Source of the DNA: Marvinbryantia sp.
GTDB lineage: Bacteria > Bacillota > Clostridia > Lachnospirales > Lachnospiraceae
Direction of reading: 5' to 3'
Length of the DNA stretch: 64,000 nucleotides
NCBI GenBank assembly: GCA_016297895.1
Contig: JAEDFS010000001.1
Coordinates: 1-64,000, forward strand
Position numbers and translations under genes: made by a program. The notes beneath the pieces were generated by a model. That model had not been told where the DNA came from. It did not search any database and saw only the letters and a list, made by a program, of their open reading frames with translations. This document shows, piece after piece, positions 1 through 9,247 of this stretch; positions within the stretch are counted from its first letter, which is position 1, and each line of letters opens with the position of its first letter.

Positions 1-267
1 TCACTGAAAAAAGGACCATTTGCAGATGCAAGCTTACTGAAGAAAGTAGATGCAATGAACGCAGCAGGCAGCAAACAGGTGATCAAGACCTGGTCCCGCC
101 GTTCCACTATTTTCCCGCAGATGGTTGGACATACAATCGCAGTTCATGATGGAAGAAGACATGTGCCTGTATATGTTACAGAAGATATGGTTGGACATAA
201 GCTCGGAGAGTTTGTAGCAACCAGAACATACAGAGGACACGGTAAAGACGAAAAGAAATCCCGCTAA
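1..267 (+). CDS. rpsS: 30S ribosomal protein S19 (5' end cut off by window)
   Basis: S19 lies in the head of the small subunit, where it forms a complex with S13 and contacts tRNA. Reading frame 1 opens directly into the conserved SLKKGPF stretch and continues through the HDGR and GHKLGEF motifs to a TAA at 265-267. The visible 88 residues suggest that only about three N-terminal codons lie outside the window. It sits in the usual S10-operon order just before rplV, but a hairpin-bearing spacer of 76 nt separates the two genes. The product is certain from motif and context; the start is not visible. Confidence 0.97.
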   Translation, partial: SLKKGPFADASLLKKVDAMNAAGSKQVIKTWSRRSTIFPQMVGHTIAVHDGRRHVPVYVTEDMVGHKLGEFVATRTYRGHGKDEKKSR

Positions 268-270
268 GTG

Positions 271-298
271 CGGCCTGGCACCCTTCGGGGTGCCGCCG
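271..298 (+). other. Intercistronic UUCG-loop hairpin between rpsS and rplV
   Basis: A 7-bp GC-rich stem (277-283 with 288-294) closes a TTCG tetraloop on a C-G pair, the exceptionally stable cUUCGg arrangement. It is extended by 4 bp (271-274 with 295-298) across a two-base bulge. No T-run follows, so it is not an intrinsic terminator. An mRNA-stability or processing element inside the S10 operon is more likely (inference). Confidence 0.6.
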
Positions 299-343
299 AT
301 GCCCCGGGATAGGGCTAAGTAAGAAAAAGGAGGTTTTTTGGTC

Positions 344-730
344 ATGGCTAAAGGACATAGATCCCAGATCAAGAGAGAAAGAAATGCTCAGAAAGACACC
401 AGACCGTCAGCAAAGCTGTCTTACGCTAGAGTGTCTGTTCAGAAGGCATGCTTCGTATTAGATGCCATTAGAGGTAAAGACGTGCAGACAGCGCTTGGTA
501 TTGTAACTTACAATCCGAGATATGCTTCCACATTAATCAAAAAATTATTAGAGTCAGCAATCGCAAATGCTGAGAACAATAACGGTATGAATCCGGAGAA
601 CCTTTATGTAGAAGAGTGCTACGCAAATAAAGGACCGACAATGAAGAGAATCAAACCGAGAGCACAGGGAAGAGCATACAGAATCGAAAAGAGAATGAGC
701 CACATCACAGTTGTGCTGAATGAGAGATAG
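344..730 (+). CDS. rplV: 50S ribosomal protein L22
   Basis: L22 is a 23S rRNA-binding protein whose beta-hairpin lines the peptide exit tunnel and is a site of macrolide-resistance mutations. The 128-residue product has the typical L22 core (KLSYARVSVQKA, SAIANAENN) and the C-terminal GRAYRIEKRMSHITVVL. The ATG at 344 was chosen over an in-frame TTG at 338, because the AAGGAGG at about 327-333 is well spaced for 344 and too close for 338. It is followed 10 nt later by rpsC with its own Shine-Dalgarno, so it is cotranscribed in the S10 operon. Confidence 0.97.
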   Translation: MAKGHRSQIKRERNAQKDTRPSAKLSYARVSVQKACFVLDAIRGKDVQTALGIVTYNPRYASTLIKKLLESAIANAENNNGMNPENLYVEECYANKGPTMKRIKPRAQGRAYRIEKRMSHITVVLNER

Positions 731-740
731 GAGGTAAAGC

Positions 741-1385
741 ATGGGACAGAAAGTTAATCCACACGGCTTAAGAGTCGGTGTTATTAAGGACTGGGATTCC
801 AGATGGTATGCAGAATCTGAATTTGCTGATTACCTTGTAGAGGACAACAAGATCAGAACATATCTGAAGAAGAGATTATACAGTGCCGGTGTATCCAAGA
901 TCGAGATCGAGAGAGCATCAGGCAGAGTAAAAGTGATCATTTATACTGCAAAACCGGGTGTTGTAATCGGTAAGGGCGGTTCTGAGATCGAGAAAGTAAA
1001 AGCAGAAGTTCAGAAGCTGACAAAAGAAAAATTACTGGTTGACATCAAAGAAGTGAAGAGACCGGACAGAGATGCTCAGCTTGTGGCAGAGAATATTGCA
1101 CTGCAGCTGGAAAACCGTGTTTCTTTCCGTCGTGCTATGAAGTCTACCATGGGAAGAACCATGAAGACAGGTGCAAAGGGAATCAAGACCGCAGTTTCAG
1201 GACGTCTGGGCGGAGCAGATATGGCACGTACCGAGTTCTACAGCGAGGGTACCATTCCTCTTCAGACACTTCGTGCAGATATTGACTATGGATTCGCAGA
1301 GGCAGATACCACATACGGCAAATTAGGCGTGAAGGTATGGATCTATAATGGCGAAATCCTTCCAACAAAGAATACTCAGGAATAA
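741..1385 (+). CDS. rpsC: 30S ribosomal protein S3
   Basis: S3 sits at the mRNA entry tunnel of the small subunit and contributes to mRNA helicase activity. The 214-residue protein begins [13 protein letters not shown] and contains the KH-domain signature [13 protein letters not shown] at about residues 73-85, followed by the C-terminal domain with [12 protein letters not shown]. Length and motifs are standard for bacterial S3. The ATG is preceded by TAGGAGG, and rplP follows after 18 nt. Confidence 0.98.
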   Translation: MGQKVNPHGLRVGVIKDWDSRWYAESEFADYLVEDNKIRTYLKKRLYSAGVSKIEIERASGRVKVIIYTAKPGVVIGKGGSEIEKVKAEVQKLTKEKLLVDIKEVKRPDRDAQLVAENIALQLENRVSFRRAMKSTMGRTMKTGAKGIKTAVSGRLGGADMARTEFYSEGTIPLQTLRADIDYGFAEADTTYGKLGVKVWIYNGEILPTKNTQE

Positions 1386-1403
1386 GGAAGGGAGCGATTT
1401 ATC

Positions 1404-1841
1404 ATGTTAATGCCAAAGAGAGTAAAACGTCGTAAACAGTTCCGTGGAAGCATGGCTGGTAAGGCACTCAGAGGAAATACCATTTCCAACGGTGAATACG
1501 GACTGGTTGCTACAGAACCGTGTTGGATCAAATCAAATCAGATCGAGGCAGCCCGTGTTGCCATGACCCGTTACATCAAACGTGGTGGTAAAGTATGGAT
1601 CAAAATTTTCCCGGATAAGCCGGTTACAGCAAAACCTGCTGAAACTCGTATGGGTTCCGGTAAAGGTACACTGGAATATTGGGTAGCAGTTGTAAAACCA
1701 GGACGCGTAATGTTCGAACTTGCAGGCGTTCCAGAAGAGACAGCTCGTGAAGCTCTGCGTCTTGCTATGCATAAATTACCCTGTAAATGTAAGATCGTTT
1801 CTCGTGCGGATTTAGAAGGCGGTGATAACAGTGAAAATTAA
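1404..1841 (+). CDS. rplP: 50S ribosomal protein L16
   Basis: L16 binds near the A site of the large subunit and is needed for late assembly and tRNA accommodation. The 145-residue protein starts [15 protein letters not shown] and includes the GKG and [10 protein letters not shown] segments typical of the family. A GGGAG Shine-Dalgarno stands 9 nt before the ATG at 1404; the next in-frame ATG (1410) is a less likely start. The 3' end overlaps rpmC by 11 nt, which implies translational coupling. Confidence 0.97.
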   Translation: MLMPKRVKRRKQFRGSMAGKALRGNTISNGEYGLVATEPCWIKSNQIEAARVAMTRYIKRGGKVWIKIFPDKPVTAKPAETRMGSGKGTLEYWVAVVKPGRVMFELAGVPEETAREALRLAMHKLPCKCKIVSRADLEGGDNSEN

Positions 1842-2034
1842 TAAGTATGTAGAAGATTTAAAGAAGAAATCAGCTGCAGAATTAAATGATGAATTAGTAG
1901 CTGCTAAAAAGGAACTTTTCAATTTAAGATTCCAGAACGCAACAAACCAGCTGGATAACACAAGCAGAATTAAGGAAGTTCGCAAGAATATTGCCAGAAT
2001 TCAGACTGTGATCACAGAGAAGGCTAATGCGTAA
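1831..2034 (+). CDS. rpmC: 50S ribosomal protein L29
   Basis: L29 lies at the peptide exit site and helps form the docking site for trigger factor and SRP. The GTG at 1831 gives a 67-residue protein beginning [13 protein letters not shown], the usual L29 length. It has AAGGCGG about 8 nt upstream, inside rplP. An upstream in-frame GTG at 1822 would add three residues and has poorer spacing. The [17 protein letters not shown] segment matches the conserved helical hairpin. It overlaps both rplP and the upstream region of rpsQ. Confidence 0.95.
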   Translation: MKINKYVEDLKKKSAAELNDELVAAKKELFNLRFQNATNQLDNTSRIKEVRKNIARIQTVITEKANA

Positions 2035-2062
2035 GCAAATACCACGAAAGGAGCAGATGGAC

Positions 2063-2317
2063 GTGGAAAGAAATCTTAGAAAAACCCGTGTTGGTAAAGT
2101 TGTCAGCAATAAGATGGATAAGACAATCGTAGTTGCTGTAGAAGACCATGTAAAGCATCCTCTTTACAAAAAAGTCGTAAAGAGCACATATAAATTAAAA
2201 GCACACGATGAGAACAACGAATGTAACATCGGTGACACAGTAAAGGTAATGGAAACAAGACCGCTGTCTAAGGACAAGAGATGGAGACTTGTAGAGATTA
2301 CTGAGAGAGTGAAATAG
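2063..2317 (+). CDS. rpsQ: 30S ribosomal protein S17
   Basis: S17 is a primary 16S rRNA-binding protein with an OB fold. The GTG at 2063 gives an 84-residue product beginning [15 protein letters not shown], the family's standard N-terminus. The AAAGGAG at 2047-2053 is well spaced for it. The frame stays open upstream to 2027, overlapping rpmC, but the extra residues are not S17-like and an ATG at 2057 is too close to the Shine-Dalgarno. The DKTIVV and KHPLYKK motifs are present. Confidence 0.95.
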   Translation: MERNLRKTRVGKVVSNKMDKTIVVAVEDHVKHPLYKKVVKSTYKLKAHDENNECNIGDTVKVMETRPLSKDKRWRLVEITERVK

Positions 2318-2335
2318 TATAGGAGGTATATCAGC

Positions 2336-2704
2336 ATGATTCAGCAGGAGAGCAGACTTAAAGTTGCTGATAACACTGGTGCAAAAGAATTACTTTGTAT
2401 CAGAGTTATGGGCGGTTCTACCAGAAGATATGCAAGTATCGGCGATGTGATCGTTGCTTCTGTTAAAGATGCAACACCAGGCGGCGTTGTTAAAAAAGGT
2501 GATGTTGTGAAGGCAGTTGTTGTTCGTACGGTAAACGGAACACGCCGTAAAGACGGTTCTTATATCAGATTTGACGAGAATGCTGCTGTTATTATCAAAG
2601 ATGACAAGAATCCAAAAGGAACCCGTATTTTTGGACCGGTAGCAAGAGAGCTTCGTGACAAACAGTTTATGAAGATCGTTTCCCTGGCTCCGGAAGTATT
2701 ATAA
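2336..2704 (+). CDS. rplN: 50S ribosomal protein L14
   Basis: L14 forms part of the intersubunit bridge near L19 and is the binding target of the silencing factor RsfS. The 122-residue protein begins [18 protein letters not shown] and ends in SLAPEVL, the canonical L14 frame and length. It contains the signature region [16 protein letters not shown] at about residues 54-69. A TAGGAGG precedes the ATG. It is the first gene of the classical spc operon, here continuous with S10. Confidence 0.98.
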   Translation: MIQQESRLKVADNTGAKELLCIRVMGGSTRRYASIGDVIVASVKDATPGGVVKKGDVVKAVVVRTVNGTRRKDGSYIRFDENAAVIIKDDKNPKGTRIFGPVARELRDKQFMKIVSLAPEVL

Positions 2705-2715
2705 GGAGGTACCAG

Positions 2716-3027
2716 ATGTCAGCGTTAAAGATCAAGACAGGCGATACCGTAAAAGTGATCGCAGGTAAGGATAAGGATAAAGAGGGCAAGGTTCTTGCTG
2801 TTGATGCAAAGAACGCAAAGGTTCTCGTTGAAGGCGTAAATATGGTAGTTAAGCACACAAAACCCTCTGCAGCAAATCAGCAGGGCGGCATTGTGAACAA
2901 GGAAGCTTACATCCATGTATCTAACGTAATGCTGCTCCACAACGGCAAGGCAACAAGAGTTGGCTTCAAGATGGATGGAGATAAAAAGGTTCGTGTAGCA
3001 AAGGCTACCGGCGAAGTGATCGACTAA
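2716..3027 (+). CDS. rplX: 50S ribosomal protein L24
   Basis: L24 initiates large-subunit assembly by binding the 5' domain of 23S rRNA. The 103-residue protein carries the N-terminal KOW motif ([21 protein letters not shown]) and the conserved [17 protein letters not shown] stretch. The ATG is preceded by AAGGAGG, which overlaps the rplN stop region. It lies between rplN and rplE as in nearly all bacteria. Confidence 0.97.
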   Translation: MSALKIKTGDTVKVIAGKDKDKEGKVLAVDAKNAKVLVEGVNMVVKHTKPSAANQQGGIVNKEAYIHVSNVMLLHNGKATRVGFKMDGDKKVRVAKATGEVID

Positions 3028-3050
3028 TTTGAGAGAGGAGGCCGAGCAAG

Positions 3051-3590
3051 TTGAGTAGATTAAAAGAAACTTACAAGAACGAGATCGTAGATGCTATGAT
3101 CAAAAAGTTTGGATATAAAAATATCATGGAAGTTCCGAAGCTTGACAAAGTAGTAGTCAACATGGGCGTTGGTGAAGCAAAAGAAAACGCAAAACTGTTG
3201 GAATCTGCTGTTAAGGATATGGAAACTATCACAGGACAGAAAGCAGTTCTTACAAGAGCAAAGAATTCTGTTGCAAACTTCAAAATCAGAGAAGGTATGG
3301 CAATCGGATGTAAGGTGACTCTTCGCGGAGAGAAAATGTATGAGTTTGTTGATCGTCTGATCAACCTGGCACTGCCGCGAGTACGTGACTTCAGAGGTGT
3401 GAACCCCAACGCATTTGATGGAAGAGGCAATTATGCTCTTGGTATTAAAGAACAGTTGATTTTCCCGGAAATTGAATACGACAAGGTAGACAAAGTCAGA
3501 GGTATGGACGTTATCTTCGTAACAACTGCTAAGACAGACGAAGAGGCACGTGAGCTGTTAACACAGTTCAATATGCCGTGGGCTAAATAG
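3051..3590 (+). CDS. rplE: 50S ribosomal protein L5
   Basis: L5 binds 5S rRNA and contacts P-site tRNA in the central protuberance. The 179-residue protein reads [12 protein letters not shown] at its start and contains the family signature segments [14 protein letters not shown] and [19 protein letters not shown]. The start is a TTG at 3051, supported by GAGGAGG upstream and by the N-terminus matching other L5 proteins. Length is standard. rpsZ follows after a 39-nt spacer. Confidence 0.97.
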   Translation: MSRLKETYKNEIVDAMIKKFGYKNIMEVPKLDKVVVNMGVGEAKENAKLLESAVKDMETITGQKAVLTRAKNSVANFKIREGMAIGCKVTLRGEKMYEFVDRLINLALPRVRDFRGVNPNAFDGRGNYALGIKEQLIFPEIEYDKVDKVRGMDVIFVTTAKTDEEARELLTQFNMPWAK

Positions 3591-3629
3591 TAAACTGGTC
3601 AATTTGATTGAAATATAGGAGGAAAATTC

Positions 3630-3815
3630 ATGGCTAAGACAGCAATGAAGATTAAACAGCAGCGTCCCCAGAAGTTCTCCACAAGAGAGTACAATCGCTG
3701 CAGAATTTGTGGTCGTCCACATGCATATTTAAGAAAATACGGTATCTGCAGAATCTGCTTCCGCGAATTGGCATATAAAGGACAGATTCCTGGCGTTAAG
3801 AAAGCAAGCTGGTAA
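3630..3815 (+). CDS. rpsZ: 30S ribosomal protein S14, zinc-binding type Z
   Basis: S14 is a late-assembling head protein. This 61-residue short form carries the zinc ribbon C24-x2-C27-x12-C40-x2-C43, so it is the zinc-dependent type (RpsZ/RpsN1) rather than the longer zinc-free paralogue that some Firmicutes make under zinc starvation. It is preceded by TAGGAGG and lies in the standard position between rplE and rpsH. No zinc-free paralogue appears in this window. Confidence 0.97.
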   Translation: MAKTAMKIKQQRPQKFSTREYNRCRICGRPHAYLRKYGICRICFRELAYKGQIPGVKKASW

Positions 3816-3839
3816 GATTGAGAGAGGAGGCAAACTGAA

Positions 3840-4241
3840 ATGACAATGAGCGATCCGATTGCAGATATGCTTACAAGAATCCGTAACGCAAATACTGCAA
3901 AACATGATACAGTAGATGTTCCGTCATCAAAAATGAAACTTGCGATTGCAAATATTCTCCTTGATGAAGGATACATTGCAAAATATGACATCGTAGAAGA
4001 GGGTGGTTTCCCGATCATCCGCATTACACTGAAATACGGTGCAGACAAGAATGAGAAAATCATTACAGGTATTAAGAGAATCTCCAAACCGGGTCTTCGT
4101 GTATACGCAGGCAAAAATGAGATCCCGAGAGTTCTTGGCGGTTTAGGTGTAGCAATTCTCTCTACAAATAAAGGTGTGATTACAGATAAAGAAGCCCGTA
4201 AGCTTCAGGTTGGCGGAGAAGTGCTGGCATTTGTCTGGTAA
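3840..4241 (+). CDS. rpsH: 30S ribosomal protein S8
   Basis: S8 is a primary 16S rRNA-binding protein of the platform and, in E. coli, the translational repressor of the spc operon. The 133-residue product begins [18 protein letters not shown] and ends with the conserved [14 protein letters not shown] segment ([10 protein letters not shown] here). The ATG at 3840 has GAGGAGG 9 nt upstream; an ATG at 3846 is too distant. The downstream spacer before rplF is unusually long (82 nt). Confidence 0.97.
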   Translation: MTMSDPIADMLTRIRNANTAKHDTVDVPSSKMKLAIANILLDEGYIAKYDIVEEGGFPIIRITLKYGADKNEKIITGIKRISKPGLRVYAGKNEIPRVLGGLGVAILSTNKGVITDKEARKLQVGGEVLAFVW

Positions 4242-4323
4242 TCATTCCTGATCAGTTACTGAAAACAGAATGAGCAGAGGAAACAGATCTCATTCCGAAA
4301 ATCTAAGTAAGGAGGACATAGAT

Positions 4324-4863
4324 ATGTCACGTATCGGAAGACTGCCTGTTGTGATTCCGGCAGGCGTTACTGTAACTGTTGCAGAAGGCAACAAAGTAAC
4401 CGTAAAAGGTGCGAAAGGAACTCTGGAGAGAGTCCTTCCGGCTGAAATGGAAATCAAAGTAGAAGACGGTCATGTAGTAGTAAGCAGACCGAATGATTTA
4501 AAGAAAATGAAATCTTTACACGGCCTGACAAGAACACTGATCCAGAACATGGTAGTTGGTGTAAGCACAGGTTATGAAAAGACTCTGGAAGTTAACGGTG
4601 TTGGTTACAAAGCAGCAAAACAGGGCAAGAAACTTGTACTTTCCCTTGGATACTCTCATCCGGTTGAGATGATGGATCCGGAAGGACTGGAAGCTGTTGT
4701 TGATGGTAACAAGATCATCGTTAAGGGTATCGATAAAGAAAAAGTTGGCCAATACGCAGCTGAAATCAGAGAAAAGAGAGCTCCGGAACCTTACAAGGGC
4801 AAGGGTATTAAGTATGCTGATGAAGTGATCAGACGTAAAGTTGGTAAGACTGGTAAGAAATAA
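4324..4863 (+). CDS. rplF: 50S ribosomal protein L6
   Basis: L6 binds domain VI of 23S rRNA near the sarcin-ricin loop and is essential for a functional GTPase-associated region. The 180-residue protein begins [15 protein letters not shown] and carries the two L6 domains and the signature [19 protein letters not shown] at the C-terminus. The frame stays open upstream to 4270, but AAGGAGG at 4309-4315 and the family N-terminus identify the ATG at 4324 as the start. Confidence 0.97.
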   Translation: MSRIGRLPVVIPAGVTVTVAEGNKVTVKGAKGTLERVLPAEMEIKVEDGHVVVSRPNDLKKMKSLHGLTRTLIQNMVVGVSTGYEKTLEVNGVGYKAAKQGKKLVLSLGYSHPVEMMDPEGLEAVVDGNKIIVKGIDKEKVGQYAAEIREKRAPEPYKGKGIKYADEVIRRKVGKTGKK

Positions 4864-4880
4864 GTAAGGAGAGTGTGAAG

Positions 4881-5249
4881 ATGGTTAGTAAAGAATCAAG
4901 AACTAAAGTTCGTGAAAATAAACACAGAAAAATTCGTAATCGTTTTGCCGGTACAGCAGAAAGACCGCGTTTAGCAGTGTTTAGAAGCAATAATCATATG
5001 TATGCTCAAATTATTGACGATACAGTCGGAAATACTCTGGTATCTGCAAGCACACTTCAGAAAGAAGTAAAGGCAGAATTAGAGAAGACAAATAACGTTG
5101 ATGCAGCAGCATACCTTGGAAAAGTAATCGCAGAGAGAGCCCTTGAAAAAGGTATCAAGACCGTAGTATTTGACAGAGGCGGCTTCATATATCAGGGTAA
5201 GATTCAGGCATTAGCAGATGCAGCTAGAGAAGCTGGTCTGGAATTTTAG
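4881..5249 (+). CDS. rplR: 50S ribosomal protein L18
   Basis: L18 binds 5S rRNA with L5 and anchors it to the central protuberance. The ATG at 4881 gives 122 residues ([15 protein letters not shown]), with AAGGAGA upstream at suitable distance; a GTG six bases earlier is less likely. The conserved segments [20 protein letters not shown] and [27 protein letters not shown] are both present. It is followed by rpsE after 11 nt. Confidence 0.97.
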   Translation: MVSKESRTKVRENKHRKIRNRFAGTAERPRLAVFRSNNHMYAQIIDDTVGNTLVSASTLQKEVKAELEKTNNVDAAAYLGKVIAERALEKGIKTVVFDRGGFIYQGKIQALADAAREAGLEF

Positions 5250-5260
5250 GAGGTAGACAC

Positions 5261-5770
5261 ATGAAACGTGAGATTATTGACCCGAGTCAGTTCGAATTAA
5301 ATGACAAGGTAGTATCAATCAAACGTGTATCAAAGACCGTAAAAGGTGGTCGTACCATGCGTTTCACAGCTCTGGTGGTTGTAGGCGACGGCAATGGACA
5401 CGTTGGTGCCGGACTTGGAAAAGCTACTGAAATTCCGGAAGCTATCCGCAAAGGCAAAGAAGATGCTGTTAAGAAACTGATCAATGTAGCACTGGATGAG
5501 AATGGAAGTATTCCCCATGATTTCCAGGGTAAATTCGGCGGCTCCAGCGTAGTGCTGAAGAGAGCTCCGGAAGGTACCGGTGTTATCGCCGGCGGTCCTG
5601 CACGTAACGTGCTGGAGCTGGCTGGTATCCGCAACATTCGTACAAAATCTCTGGGATCCAGAAATAAACAGAATGTAGTACTTGCAACTCTGGAAGGTTT
5701 AAGACAGCTGAAATCTCCGGAAGAGGTAGCAAGACTCCGCGGAAAATCTGTGGATGAAGTCCGCGCATAA
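5261..5770 (+). CDS. rpsE: 30S ribosomal protein S5
   Basis: S5 contributes to decoding accuracy and to the mRNA entry channel helicase, and is a site of spectinomycin-resistance mutations. The 169-residue protein has the N-terminal double-stranded-RNA-binding-like domain with [20 protein letters not shown] at about residues 27-46, and the C-terminal domain with [17 protein letters not shown]. The ATG is preceded by TAGGAGG located at the rplR stop. Confidence 0.98.
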   Translation: MKREIIDPSQFELNDKVVSIKRVSKTVKGGRTMRFTALVVVGDGNGHVGAGLGKATEIPEAIRKGKEDAVKKLINVALDENGSIPHDFQGKFGGSSVVLKRAPEGTGVIAGGPARNVLELAGIRNIRTKSLGSRNKQNVVLATLEGLRQLKSPEEVARLRGKSVDEVRA

Positions 5771-5784
5771 GGAGGATTGTAAAA

Positions 5785-5967
5785 ATGGCAGATAAAGTAA
5801 AAGTAACATTAGTAAAATCCACAATTGCTGCAATTCCGAAGCATCGTGCAACTGTAGCTGCTCTGGGACTGAAGAAACTGAATCATTCAGTAGAACTGCC
5901 CAACAACGCAGCTACCATGGGTATGGTGAAACAGGTACAGCATTTAGTAAAAGTAGAAGAAATCTAA
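5785..5967 (+). CDS. rpmD: 50S ribosomal protein L30
   Basis: L30 is a small ferredoxin-like-fold protein of the large subunit. The 60-residue product contains the typical [24 protein letters not shown] and [14 protein letters not shown] segments, and its length is normal for the short bacterial form. An AAGGAGG precedes the ATG at 5785, and it lies between rpsE and rplO as in most Firmicutes. Confidence 0.96.
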   Translation: MADKVKVTLVKSTIAAIPKHRATVAALGLKKLNHSVELPNNAATMGMVKQVQHLVKVEEI

Positions 5968-5989
5968 TTTCAGAATAGGAGGTGCCATG

Positions 5990-6430
5990 ATGGATTTATC
6001 AAACTTAAAGCCTGCAGAAGGTTCCAGACAGAGCGATAACTTCAGAAGAGGTCGTGGTCACGGTTCAGGAAACGGCAAGACAGCCGGTAAGGGACACAAA
6101 GGTCAGAAAGCTCGTTCCGGAGCTCCGAGAGTTGGTTTCGAAGGTGGACAGATGCCTTTATACAGACGTCTTCCGAAGAGAGGTTTCACCAACAGAAACA
6201 CTCTTGACATCGAAGCAATCAATGTAAGCGCACTGGAAAGATTCGACAATGATACAGAAGTTACCATTGATACACTGATCGAAGCTGGCGTGATCAAGAG
6301 CGCAAAAGACGGTGTTAAGATTCTTGGCAACGGCGAACTTACAAAGAAACTGAACGTTAAGGTAAATGCCTTCAGCGAGAGTGCAAAAGCAAAGATTGAA
6401 GCGCTTGGTGGAAAAGCAGAGGTGATCTAA
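5990..6430 (+). CDS. rplO: 50S ribosomal protein L15
   Basis: L15 is a late-assembly large-subunit protein that wraps through 23S rRNA domains. The 146-residue protein has the glycine/arginine-rich extended N-terminus ([20 protein letters not shown]) and the globular C-terminal part. Two consecutive ATGs occur at 5987 and 5990; the second has better spacing from AGGAGG at 5978-5983. The stop codon overlaps the secY start by one base (TAATG), indicating coupled translation. Confidence 0.96.
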   Translation: MDLSNLKPAEGSRQSDNFRRGRGHGSGNGKTAGKGHKGQKARSGAPRVGFEGGQMPLYRRLPKRGFTNRNTLDIEAINVSALERFDNDTEVTIDTLIEAGVIKSAKDGVKILGNGELTKKLNVKVNAFSESAKAKIEALGGKAEVI

Positions 6431-7743
6431 TGTTAGAGACCTTTCGTAACGCATTCAAGGTGAAAGATATCCGTAAAAAGATCATCTATACCTTCTTCAT
6501 GCTGATCGTGATCAGATTAGGTTCTCAGCTCCCGGTTCCGGGAGTTGACAGAAACTATCTGGCCAACTGGTTCGCAAATCAGACGGGGGATGCGTTCAAT
6601 TTCTTCAGTGCATTTACCGGCGGTTCTTTTGAGAAGATGTCGATTTTTGCATTGAACATTACCCCGTATATTACATCATCCATTATCATTCAGCTGCTGA
6701 CCATCGCAATTCCCCAGCTTGAGGAAATGCAGAAAGATGGTGAGGACGGCAGAAAGAAACTGACTGCGATCACCCGTTATGTGACCGTTGGACTTGCTCT
6801 TCTGGAATCCACTGCTATGACCATTGGATTCGGAAGACAGGGACTGGTTCCGGATATCAATTTCCTGAAGGGTCTGACCGTTGTAGTTTCCATGACTGCA
6901 GGTTCCGCTTTCCTGATGTGGGTTGGTGAGAGAATCACAGAAAACGGTGTGGGAAATGGTATTTCCATCGTCCTGATGGTAAATATTCTTTCCAGAGTAC
7001 CGTCTGATCTCTACTCCTTATATGAATCTTTCATGAAGGGCAAATCCATTGCAAAAGGCGGACTGGCTGGACTGATTATTCTGGGTGTGATCCTGGTTAC
7101 CATCGTTCTTGTTATTCTTCTGAATGATGCAACCAGAAGAATTCCGGTGCAGTATGCAAAGAAAATGCAGGGCAGAAAAATGGTTGGCGGACAGTCATCC
7201 TTTATGCCGCTGAAAGTAAATACAGCAGGCGTGATCCCTGTGATCTTCGCATCTTCCCTCTTAAGTATGCCCAGCATGATCGCATCATTTATGGGTGTGA
7301 CTACAGACGGAATCGGCGGAAAGATCATTGCAATGCTGAGCCAGAATAACTGGTTTAATCCGTCAAAACCGATCTACTCCATTGGTCTTGTGATCTACAT
7401 CGCCATGATCATCGGTTTTGCATATTTCTATACATCCATTACCTTCAATCCGATTGAGGTAGCGGACAATATGAAAAAACAGGGCGGTTTTATTCCGGGT
7501 ATCAGACCGGGCAAGCCGACTACGGATTACCTGAACAAAATCCTGAATTACATTGTGCTGATTGGGGCTGTCGGACTGACGATCGTTGTTCTGATTCCCA
7601 TCTTCTTCAACGGTGTATTCGGTGCTTATGTTTCGTTCGGAGGCACTTCGATCATCATTATCGTAGGTGTAGTACTGGAGACAATCAAGCAGATCGAATC
7701 TCAGATGGTAGTTCGTAATTATAAAGGCTTTTTAAGCGAGTAA
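6430..7743 (+). CDS. secY: Preprotein translocase channel subunit SecY
   Basis: SecY is the ten-helix protein-conducting channel of the Sec translocon in the cytoplasmic membrane. The 437-residue protein shows the SecY signatures: GSQLPVPGVDR near the N-terminus, NITPYITSSIIIQLL at about 76-90, and the late FIPGIRPGKPTTDYL cytoplasmic loop, with many hydrophobic segments. It starts at the base where rplO ends. Its position between rplO and adk is the conserved end of the spc operon. Confidence 0.98.
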   Translation: MLETFRNAFKVKDIRKKIIYTFFMLIVIRLGSQLPVPGVDRNYLANWFANQTGDAFNFFSAFTGGSFEKMSIFALNITPYITSSIIIQLLTIAIPQLEEMQKDGEDGRKKLTAITRYVTVGLALLESTAMTIGFGRQGLVPDINFLKGLTVVVSMTAGSAFLMWVGERITENGVGNGISIVLMVNILSRVPSDLYSLYESFMKGKSIAKGGLAGLIILGVILVTIVLVILLNDATRRIPVQYAKKMQGRKMVGGQSSFMPLKVNTAGVIPVIFASSLLSMPSMIASFMGVTTDGIGGKIIAMLSQNNWFNPSKPIYSIGLVIYIAMIIGFAYFYTSITFNPIEVADNMKKQGGFIPGIRPGKPTTDYLNKILNYIVLIGAVGLTIVVLIPIFFNGVFGAYVSFGGTSIIIIVGVVLETIKQIESQMVVRNYKGFLSE

Positions 7744-7748
7744 ATAAA

Positions 7749-7793
7749 AGTGTACTGTTTCTGCCCTGCCTGCTGCGGGGCGGACAGTGCACT
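7749..7793 (+). other. Stem-loop in the secY-adk spacer
   Basis: Positions 7749-7758 pair with 7784-7793 over 10 bp with one G-U pair, and an inner GCCC/GGGC helix (7763-7766 with 7778-7781) continues it. No T-run follows. It may be an mRNA processing or stability element that separates spc-operon expression from adk-map-infA (inference). Confidence 0.5.
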
Positions 7794-7834
7794 AATCGTA
7801 TATAAGGATAAAATTCAGATTGGAGGCACGGCAG

Positions 7835-8479
7835 ATGAAGATCATTATGCTGGGTGCACCGGGAGCAGGAAAAGGAACACAGGCGAAGAAAATCGCAGCA
7901 AAATATGGAGTTCCCCACATTTCCACCGGTGACATTTTTCGTGCGAACATAAAAGAAGGCACAGAACTTGGTAAGAAAGCAAAAACATACATGGATCAGG
8001 GATTACTGGTACCGGATGAACTGGTTGTGGATCTGGTAGCAGACCGTCTTTCCTGGGAAGACTGCACAAACGGATATGTGCTGGACGGATTCCCGAGAAC
8101 CATTCCCCAGGCAGAGAGCCTGGACGCCGTTCTTGCAAAGAAAGGCGAAAAGATGGAATATGCCATTGATGTGGATGTTCCGGATGAAAATATTGTAAAT
8201 CGTATGGGCGGAAGAAGAGCCTGTGTAGGATGCGGAGCAACCTACCATGTGGTATATAATCCCACAAAGACAGAAGGGATCTGTGATGCCTGCGGTGAAA
8301 AACTGATCCTTCGTGATGATGACAAACCGGAGACAGTACAGAAACGTCTGGATGTATATCATCAGCAGACACAGCCCTTAATAGACTATTATAGCAAAGC
8401 AGGAATCCTGAAAACAGTGGATGGCACGGTGGATATGGAAGAGGTATTCAAAGCCATTGTGCAGATATTAGGAGAATAG
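7835..8479 (+). CDS. adk: Adenylate kinase with zinc-binding lid
   Basis: Adk interconverts ATP, AMP and ADP in the cytosol. The 214-residue protein has the P-loop GAPGAGKGT at 7-15, the conserved LDGFPRT at 83-89 and the long-form lid. The lid carries four cysteines, C130, C133, C150 and C153, arranged as a zinc-stabilised lid common in Gram-positive bacteria. The frame is open to 7820, but the TGGAGG at 7821-7826 supports the ATG at 7835. map starts 2 nt after the stop. Confidence 0.97.
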   Translation: MKIIMLGAPGAGKGTQAKKIAAKYGVPHISTGDIFRANIKEGTELGKKAKTYMDQGLLVPDELVVDLVADRLSWEDCTNGYVLDGFPRTIPQAESLDAVLAKKGEKMEYAIDVDVPDENIVNRMGGRRACVGCGATYHVVYNPTKTEGICDACGEKLILRDDDKPETVQKRLDVYHQQTQPLIDYYSKAGILKTVDGTVDMEEVFKAIVQILGE

Positions 8480-8481
8480 CA

Positions 8482-9243
8482 ATGTCAGTATCAATAAAAT
8501 CTGCAAAAGAAATAGATCTTATGAGAGAAGCAGGAAGACGCCTGGAAATCGTTCATACCAAGCTGGGTGAATTTATCAAGCCGGGTATTTCCACAAAAGA
8601 TATTGACCGTTATGGAGAAGAATTGATCCGGGGTCTCGGATGTATTCCAAACTTTCTGAATTACAACGGATATCCCGCATCCATATGCGTATCTGTGAAT
8701 GATGAAGTAGTTCATGGAATCCCCAGAACTGACCATATCCTTCAGGAAGGGGATATCGTCAGTCTGGATGCCGGCCTGATCTATAAGGGATTTCACTCAG
8801 ACGCCGCAAGAACCTACGGTGTAGGTGAGATCAGCAAAGAGGCACAGCAGCTGATTGATGTCACGAGAGAAAGCTTTTTTAAAGGAATCGAATTTGCCAG
8901 AGCAGGCTATCATCTTCATGAGATTTCAGCAGCCATTGGTGCCTATGCGGAAAGCTTCGGGTACGGAGTGGTCAGAGATCTGGTGGGCCATGGAATCGGA
9001 ACCAGCCTTCATGAAGATCCCCAGATTCCCAACTTCGCACAGAAGCGCAGGGGGATCAAGCTTGTACCGGGAATGACACTTGCCATCGAGCCGATGATCA
9101 ATGCGGGACGCTACGATGTGTGCTGGCTGGATGATGACTGGACTGTTGTGACAGAGGACGGATCCCTGTCTGCCCATTATGAGAATACGGTATTGATCAC
9201 CGATGGTGAACCGGAGATTCTCACACTGAACACGATGAGGTAG
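8482..9243 (+). CDS. map: Type I methionine aminopeptidase
   Basis: Map removes the initiator methionine from nascent proteins after deformylation. The 253-residue protein has the pita-bread fold signatures: the metal ligands in LDAGLIYKGFHSDAARTY (two Asp), GHGIGTSLHEDPQIPN (His), EPMI (Glu) and the C-terminal EDGSLSAHYENTVLIT (Glu). Length fits type I without an N-terminal zinc finger. It is separated from adk by 2 nt and belongs to the spc-operon extension. Confidence 0.97.
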   Translation: MSVSIKSAKEIDLMREAGRRLEIVHTKLGEFIKPGISTKDIDRYGEELIRGLGCIPNFLNYNGYPASICVSVNDEVVHGIPRTDHILQEGDIVSLDAGLIYKGFHSDAARTYGVGEISKEAQQLIDVTRESFFKGIEFARAGYHLHEISAAIGAYAESFGYGVVRDLVGHGIGTSLHEDPQIPNFAQKRRGIKLVPGMTLAIEPMINAGRYDVCWLDDDWTVVTEDGSLSAHYENTVLITDGEPEILTLNTMR

Positions 9244-9247
9244 GCGA

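Noticed and set aside
7750..7932. 60-codon frame between secY and adk
   Set aside because: It overlaps the start of adk in another frame, begins inside a hairpin and has no Shine-Dalgarno or family resemblance.
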